Assembly: GCA_027382625.1 (NCBI GenBank)
Contig: JAJKFJ010022692.1
Location: 1-64,000 of the forward strand
Direction of reading: 5' to 3'
Length of the DNA stretch: 64,000 nucleotides
Source of the DNA: Tetmemena sp. SeJ-2015
Taxonomy: Eukaryota; Ciliophora; Spirotrichea; Sporadotrichida; Oxytrichidae
The translations under genes and the position numbers were made by a program. Below the pieces are notes generated by a model. It worked only from the letters and a program-made list of their open reading frames with translations. It was not told the origin of the DNA and did no database searches. The stretch's first letter is position 1. Each line of letters starts with the position of its first letter. Of this stretch, positions 57,373-64,000 are shown piece after piece.

Positions 57373-60198
57373 TCACAGTTCCTCCTTGTCCTCAACTTCC
57401 ACTTCTCCTTCGACATCAGGCTCCTCGGTGTTGCCCTCAGCATCCTCGATGCTGCTGATGTCTACTTCAATCTCCTCGATGGGGGCGTCGCGTCTGATTC
57501 CGAAACCTACCCTCAAGAGCTTTTGAAGAGGCTGAGTGAAGTCAGATGGGTTCTCGATCAAGAAACCTGAGTTGAGGAGAGCCATGTTGTACAGTAGATC
57601 TGCGTACTCAGTCACTTCTTGGTTTACATCGTCAGAGCCGGATGAGGCCTTGACCTTAGCAAGCATTTCCTTAATGACTGGGTGGTGAGGGTTGAGCTCG
57701 AGGGTCTTCTTGGCGAGCATGTAAGATGCAGCCTTCTCTTGGTTAGCGAAAGCCTGAGCGCGGTTGATCTTCTCCATAGATGCAGAGTATCCATACTGGG
57801 AGGTGAGGATGTATACTGGATCGTCATCAAGCTTATTTGAAATGGTAACCTTCTCAACGTTCTTGCCAAGGTGTCCCTTGTACCATTCAGTGAGGGGCTT
57901 GTACATCTCCTTGAGCTTCTGGAGCTTCTTCTTGGAGACCTCGTCGGAGTCGAGGATGTTGACGTCGTCCTTAGCAATGGACTTAACCTTTCTCTTCTCA
58001 TACTCACTCAAGTGCTGGACGCAGAACTCATCGATGGGGTCACCGAGGAGGAGCACTTCGTATCCAAGCTTCTGATACTTCTTGAGGATTGGTGACTTTA
58101 GGATGGCGTCCTTAGAGTCTCCTGGTAAGGTAGAGAATGGTGTCTTGATCGTTCTTCATTCTTGAGATGTACTCGTCGAGTGAAGTAAGGGTCTCTGGGT
58201 CATGGGTTGAGTAGAATCTATAAAGGCAGGTTATAATCAAAGCTGTGATAGAGGTTTATTTGGAGTGAGGAGTGGTAGATCAGTAAGAAAATTCAATTCA
58301 TTAGAGATGACTAGCTCGCCAGAGGGTTCAATTCCAGCGACAATAGTCAACCTTCGCGTTCGATTCATCATTATACCACTCCTTCTCGACTTCATTTAAT
58401 TCTCAATTCTTACCTGAGTAGCTTGGCGAGCTTGCTTCTGTTGCTGGCATCTTCAATCACTCCGAGCTTGATGTTCTTACCGAAGGATTTCCAGAACTTG
58501 GTGTACTTATCCTCCTCAGCTTCTTTCTCTTCGTCGGACTTCTCCTCGTCGGATTTCTCCTCGTCTTCCTCAGTTTCGGTATCCTCAGTCTCATCTTCGT
58601 AGTCTTCGTCATCTTCGTCGTACTCTTCCTCATCGTCCTCAGCGAGAGATCTGATCATCTCAATTGCCTTTCTGATAAGCTTCTTGCTCATAACCTTAAT
58701 CATCTTAAGTTGCTGCAACTGCTCTCTGCTCACGTTAAGTGGTAGATCGTCAGAGTCGACAACTCCCTTAATGAAGTTCAAGTATCTGGGCATGAGCTCT
58801 TCGAACTCTTCGGTGATGAGCACTCTACGAACGTAGAGCTTGAGTGAGGCTGACTTGCCATAGTAGTTCTCGAATAGATCGTAGGGGGCCTGGCTTGGTA
58901 TGAAAAGAATGGCCTTGAACTCAATCTCTCCCTCAGCAGTGAAGTGAGAGTAGGCGAGTGGGTTCTCGTGGTCCTTGGAGATGGTCTTGTAGAAGCTGTT
59001 GTACTCCTCATCAGTGATCTCAGTTTTATCTCTTAACCAGATGGCCTTGATCTCGTTGATGGTTTCCCATTCCCACACTTGCTCAGTCACAGTCTTGGTC
59101 TTCTTCTCGCCTCTTCGGTCTGCTCACCCTCGTCCTTAATCTCAGCGTCGTCGTCCTGGGGAGTATCTTCCTCAGTCTTCTCGACATCTTCATCAGCTGC
59201 GGGCTTCTCAGTCTCCTCGTCGTCTTCAACTTGCTTTCTGACTTCCTTGGAGATGAAGAGCTTGATTGGGTATTGGATGAACTCGGAGTATTTCTTCACG
59301 AGATTCTTGATCTTGTCCTGCTCGACGTACTCAACTGCATCTTCCTTAAGGTGGAGAGTTACGCGAGTTCCACGGCCAAGAGTGTCACCACGGGGGTCCT
59401 TGGTAACGAAGAACTTGGCATCAGCAGTGGAAGTCCACACATGTTGCTCGTCATCGTTAGCCTTGGAGGTAACGACTACCTTGTTTGCGACCAAGAAGGC
59501 GGAGTAGAAACCGACTCCGAACTGTCCAATAAGATTCAAACTGTCTCCCTTGCCCATGGCTTCGAGGAAAGCGGTAGTTCCTGACTTTGCTACAGTTCCC
59601 AAGTTCTTGATGAGCTCGGCCTTGGTCATACCAACACCGGTATCAGTGATGGAGAGAGTCTTGGCATCGTAGTCGAAATCAATGAGAATCTCGAGCTTCT
59701 GGTTGGAGCCTAGGAACTCAGGGTTCTGGAGGGCGATAAAGCGGACCTTATCAAGTGCATCAGAGGCATTGGAAATGAGCTCTCTAATAAATACCTCCTT
59801 CTTGGTGTAGAGGGAGTTGATGATGATATCCATGAGTCTGGAGACATCTGCGTTGAAGGAGAACTCCTCCTTAGAAGTCTACATATTAACATTAGAGATA
59901 GTCCTAATTCAAATTCTCCCAGGAAATAGAGGAAATCGCAAAGATACGTACTTCAATCTCCTGCTATACATCTGAGTCCATATCGAAACCCTCAAGCTTA
60001 GGGCGCTCTCTGCTGGAGTTTGCATCACGGAGAGAGATCTCGTTATCATCTTCAGTGATAGCCCAAGCTCTCTGCACCTCTATAAACACAATCAGATAAT
60101 TCTAATAGTAAAGAGGTGTATGTGACTTACCATTGAGTAAGATGGCGCCCATTACAAATCCTAGTATGAGGAAGTTTCTAGAGCCTTTAATTTTCATT
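57373..60198 (-). CDS. HSP90B1: ER HSP90 chaperone (GRP94/endoplasmin)
   Basis: ATP-dependent chaperone of the ER lumen. A signal peptide ([17 protein letters not shown]) starts at 60198. HSP90 N-domain: [39 protein letters not shown]; then a charged acidic linker, the middle domain ([42 protein letters not shown]) and the C-domain ending in an acidic tail with KEEL before TGA 57373-57375, an ER-retention variant of KDEL. Introns: about 60076-60124, about 59879-59951 and one of about 210 nt (58218-58408). A TAG codon in the N-terminal region is read as glutamine. Two single-base frame breaks are present: a missing G near 59112 and an extra base near 58122. Confidence 0.96.
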
Positions 60199-60491
60199 TT
60201 CTGGAAAAATTATTAATATTGCGATAGCATATCTATTATTCTTAATAAGAATCCTTATCAATCAATTTAGCAATAGTGATAACAAATAGCTTGAATCAGG
60301 TGAAATGATACTAATTAATACGTGTGATTATTCTATTTGCTCTATTTGAACTATTCATTTAAGACATAGAAAATCTGCAGTTTTTTCGAAAGAAATATTA
60401 AGATTAAGGCTTTGGCTTTTCACATTATTATAGGTTTAGACTACAAATTACTTCTTAAGTGTTGATTCTCAGAAGCTGATTAAATAAAGTC
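60199..60491. other. Intergenic region upstream of GRP94
   Basis: About 290 bp, AT-rich; presumed GRP94 promoter from position alone. No ER-stress-type element can be claimed by eye. Confidence 0.35.
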
Positions 60492-61107
60492 TCAAGTATC
60501 TTATTTAATGATAAAGAGAACAAGTAATACTGAAGATATTGCGATGAAAGCATTTGCAAGAAGTGAAAGTGCGTTTGTTCTATAGAAGTAAAAATCTGCT
60601 CTCTGCCCATTCTTAAGATTATTTCCAACCACCACATAGAAGGCGCAGTTTCTATTGACGTCCTCTGTTTTCATCCATAGATAGGGAGTTGCATTCCTCA
60701 TCGCGTCTTCGAAAGTGTTTCCACCATATAATGAACAGGGAGTTCCAGTGTAGTTATTTAAAAGACACTTAAACACTCACACCTAAACTAAATCTATAGT
60801 TAAGCACATAATTCCAAATAGGTGGCCTTTATTTCTTGTCATCAGGTACTTCCCACTCTAGTTTCGTATCGCCCAGTGAAAGGTAAGAGCATCTGCCTCC
60901 TGGTGCTAGATAAACGTGCATCTTAGTAGCGAAGAGAGCATTCTCTTCTTGAACAAAGACTACCGTTTTATTATCCTACTCCCAACACCTGGGCAAGTTT
61001 GCATTTAGATTATCGATAGCGTCCTGGTTCAAAGTTGTTGCACTTGTAAAAGTTATAGCAACAAGCACAGTCAACAAGGTCACGGAGAATTACATCTCTG
61101 ATTTCAT
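60492..61107 (-). CDS. Small type I membrane or secretory-pathway protein, unrecognised
   Basis: ATG 61107. N-terminal signal peptide (SVTLLTVLVAITFTSA), a luminal domain of about 150 residues with several Cys (LPRCWEQDNKTVVFVQEE, YLAPGGRCSYLSLGD, LLNNYTGTPCSLYGG, EDVNRNCAFYVVVG) and a C-terminal membrane helix (LLANAFIAISSVLLVLFII) with a three-residue cytosolic tail to TGA 60492-60494. An N-x-T site (NYT) is visible. One extra base near 60775 must be assumed to join the halves. Size and layout are of a small ER/Golgi or surface protein; no family assigned. Next to GRP94 on the same strand. Confidence 0.7.
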
Positions 61108-61272
61108 TAGAAAAATTATTGTTTATATTTGATCTAATCTATTTCATTTTATAAATTATATAATCACAACACAAGGTAAAATTGAAAAATTCATGATGCT
61201 ACTATAAATTATAAGATTCCTAGTATTTTATATATAAAACAAGTGTCAGTGTACAATTTCTCATAGCAGTGG

Positions 61273-64000
61273 TCACCTTCTATTGATCTTTTAGTTACTG
61301 TAGGTGAGCTATTACAAATTCTAAGTCTTTGACATCGAAGATCCACTTCCTGATAGCTTTGTTTGCTGGCTCATTTATCCGCTTTATTTGAAAGTATTTG
61401 TTTGATTCTTAGCCAAAGATGATTAATTCAATTCATTCTGCGCTTAGTTTTACGAGTCCTATTAATCTTTGTGTTCTTAGTGTATATACTAGGAAGGTGG
61501 CTTAAGCTTACTTTAAGCCTTCAAGCCACTTCCAATTCCAGATGAAGCACTAACTCCAAGCAAACTATTTCTTGGATTGGAGCTGCTTCGATTGCTCATA
61601 GAAGAGGAATTTGCAATGCCTTGCTTTTAAGTGACTATACTGATCACTTAGTTACTATTTTGGACGTTTTAAGTAGCTGAAAATTGGTTAGCCTTCAATG
61701 TAGAATTTATTCCAGCCTGCTAAGAGTTCGCTTAAGTTAGTTTAGAAGCCTAGGTTTAAACTTAATTAGCAGTGCTTTACCTCTAATTTTTAGCAGAATT
61801 CTGATTAGAAGCTATCATCTTTTGGTGCTAAGTGGAGGAGGCAATTTTAGAAGTTTTGGGTGTAGCCGGTAACTTCGATTGGAATTTACTGAGTGGGTTA
61901 TCTGTAATAACTTCGGAGCTTTCTTTACGGCTAGTCTGTTCTTAATTGGTGGTCATGTTGCTATTAGGGTTTATATTGAGCTACTTCCATTTCTAATTCA
62001 GAGAGGCTAAACTTTGAGAAGACTATCTCTCAGCTGAGCTGCTGCCTTGACTCTAGCCTACTGTAGGCTAGCCAATCTAGACTTATATCTTTTTAACGTA
62101 GAGGTCTTTTCCTCTTTAGATCCCAAAATGAAATTAAATAAGATCGTATCCTTGGGTTAAGACTTCTATGACGAAGGAGAGTTAACTTTTTGAAAATCTT
62201 GAGTGTTCAGTTGACCTATTTTCGGATTTTTTATCATTCGAGAAGAAAGGGGAGATGAAAAGTTTTGATTCTTAGTCTTGATTTCTGTAATTATGTTATT
62301 CTGTATTGCCTGCTAGTTTTGCTGATTCTATTTCACTTCTTCCTCATTTCCTCTTTCTCTATTTGTATCTTATCCTCTCTAAATTTATCCTATGGACTTA
62401 TGATCGATTGACTGATGATTCTAGTTGCTTGTAAAGGTTTGATGGTTTGTGAAGCCTCTCATTCTTTTAGGACTCTCATACCCAAGCGAAGCAAGTGAGC
62501 CCTACTTGCTAGTACTTTAAACTATAATAGTGGAGTGCATAGAGTGTTACTATTAAGGAATTTGCACTGGCTGGTATTGCTAATTGGCACTCGAAACAAG
62601 CTCCAAGTTCTTAGTCGAGTTAGTATGTCTTATATTGGACATTCTTTTGATGGTGGAACCTTAAAGAGATCCAGACTCCTTACTTTCTAATTCCTAAGAG
62701 GAGAAATTCTAACTAAGTATGCTTGCCTAAGGATGCTGTAATAATTTTCTTGAGGTCTCTGCCTTTACATGAACGACCTTTTGATCCTTCTCTTTGACTA
62801 ATTGCCTCTTGACAGGAGAGACAGTATTGCTCTCTATGTGAGTTTCCTGAATAATGGGAAGTGGTCCTCTCTCAAGTGAGAAGTTATTATTTCCCTATCT
62901 GGCACTTCTTCCACCGTTAAAGTCTGAATTCATTAGCAAAGCATTTGGATGAATCAAGTCCTGATCAAAATAAGAGCTTTGAAAACTCATCAGCAATTCC
63001 TAGAAGTAGTAGATTTCGTTTCTCAAAGGTTAAAGGGCGAATTCCTTATTGTCGAGCTCTAGTTTTAAAAAGCCCAAGAGCTCTCTCCCGTCCTTATAGT
63101 AAGATAGCACTTGATCTCTAAAGGATGAATTTATGTGTTAGAAGATAACTGTGAAGGCTTGATATAAGAGCTTTAATCTCTGTTCTACGGGCAATTTACT
63201 GTCCATGATTTGGCAAAACTCTGTTTCAAATCTGTTCTGCTAGATCTGTTTGAAGTATGGCTTTAAAAATACTAAGATATAAGCTTTCGTGAGAGCTTGG
63301 AATTGTTTACTGCCATTACATGTTTATACTTTCTAGAGGGTAAGGTGCTTGTTTGATTCTCATATAATTTGTCTCCATATTCATCTTCAAAATGATCGAT
63401 ACCTAAATCAATGTCCTCAAACTGACTTTCTTCATGCTTATCTTCCTCATTATCATTATCCTAGTATTAGCTTAACTGATTAGGAGAGAATAGAGAAGCT
63501 GGTTAATTGTTAGGTTTCTTTAGCTTCTCGTTTTTTACATCTGGTTTATTTTGAACTGTTTTCTGTTTATTCTAAATAGAAGGTTTCTGTTGCAATTACT
63601 AAGTTTTTGAGAGTTTATCTTAGCTACTGATTTACTTCTTTGTATCCTTCTGCTTTATTGATTAAGCTTAATTATTCAATTAAAACTATACTAACTTAAG
63701 CTATTTTGGCTAGCTTTTCACTCCCTTGAGAAAGCCTCTTAACTCTATCTTGAGCTACTTAATTTTTGACATTCAGTATTTATAAGCCTTGCTCCTAAGT
63801 TGTCTGAGTTTAGGGATTGGAACCGTTTTCTATAATAGAAGCCTTAAGTCTGGAATTAGCTCTACCCTCAGTTCTGTCTCTCATTCTATCCTAGTCAATT
63901 ATACTCTTCTTGCTGGTAATAGCTTTCCCACCAGTGATGCTTTGCTATATCTGATGTTGCTGAGCAGTCTTTAGCAAATTTATGTCTTCATCTTCCTCAT
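61273..64000 (-). CDS. Large Q/S/N-rich protein, truncated by window edge
   Basis: Minus-strand gene whose 5' part lies beyond 64000; TGA 61273-61275. Coding sequence with many TAA/TAG codons runs almost continuously. An ordered helical block near 63000-63290 (FETEFCQIMDSKLPVEQRL, YYKDGRELLGFLKLELD, YYFQELLMSFQSSYFDQD) and an acidic block near 63400 (FEDIDLGIDHFEDEYGD) are embedded in disordered Q/S/N/K sequence (ANSSSMSNRSSSNPRNSL). Frame changes by one base near 63590, 63260 and 62010; these may be splices or eliminated sequences. No family recognised. Confidence 0.7.

Noticed and set aside
57624..58007. Long overlapping ORFs opposite and in other frames of GRP94
   Set aside because: Shadows of the GC-richer conserved gene; no TAA/TAG glutamine usage and no domain.

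Overview
This window looks like germline (micronuclear) DNA of a spirotrich ciliate, most likely a hypotrich of the Oxytricha/Stylonychia type. Conserved genes read through TAA and TAG as glutamine and end at TGA. The DNA is AT-rich with short GT-AG introns (about 33-210 nt). Two genes, a BK/Slo-type K+ channel and SEC13, are scrambled: their coding pieces lie in permuted order and each break is flanked by a short direct repeat (a pointer), as in hypotrich micronuclear genes before DNA rearrangement. Satellite arrays and fold-back elements fit a germline chromosome. I ran no database search; species, homology and pointers come from reading the sequence.

Layout: 1-4040 holds two satellites (about 218-bp and about 400-430-bp units). 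4041-7491 is AT-rich and contains nested inverted repeats. 7492-12803 (minus) is the scrambled K+ channel: odd-numbered segments lie at about 10.2-12.8 kb and even-numbered ones at about 7.5-9.9 kb. 13185-14862 (minus) is scrambled SEC13, built from two interleaved arrays. 15-31 kb carries an unrecognised plus-strand gene, a Q-rich minus-strand gene, a DDX5/p68-like DEAD-box helicase, a coiled-coil gene and several large S/N/Q-rich plus-strand genes. 31-41 kb (plus) carries U2AF large subunit, a 313-bp terminal-inverted-repeat element, a PGPG (SHIPPO) repeat protein, an EF-hand protein and a BET-type bromodomain-NET protein. 41-49 kb (minus) carries a SHAQKYF Myb-like factor, an unrecognised gene, and a CDK-like pseudokinase whose reading frame runs into a cyclin box. 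50-56 kb carries a small unknown gene, a CNNM/CorC-like transporter, a fold-back element and an intronless 541-residue protein. 56-64 kb (minus) carries ribosomal protein eS7, ER HSP90 (GRP94), a small type I membrane protein and a Q/S-rich gene that runs off the window.

Most genes outside 7-15 kb are collinear. Several have one or two single-base frame breaks (GRP94, U2AF, CNNM, BET, kinase-cyclin), while others are open for more than 1 kb with none. These breaks could be consensus errors, small unrecognised eliminated sequences, or real decay; I cannot tell which. The strongest observations are the two interleaved scrambled genes with their pointer pairs, and the putative pseudokinase-cyclin fusion.
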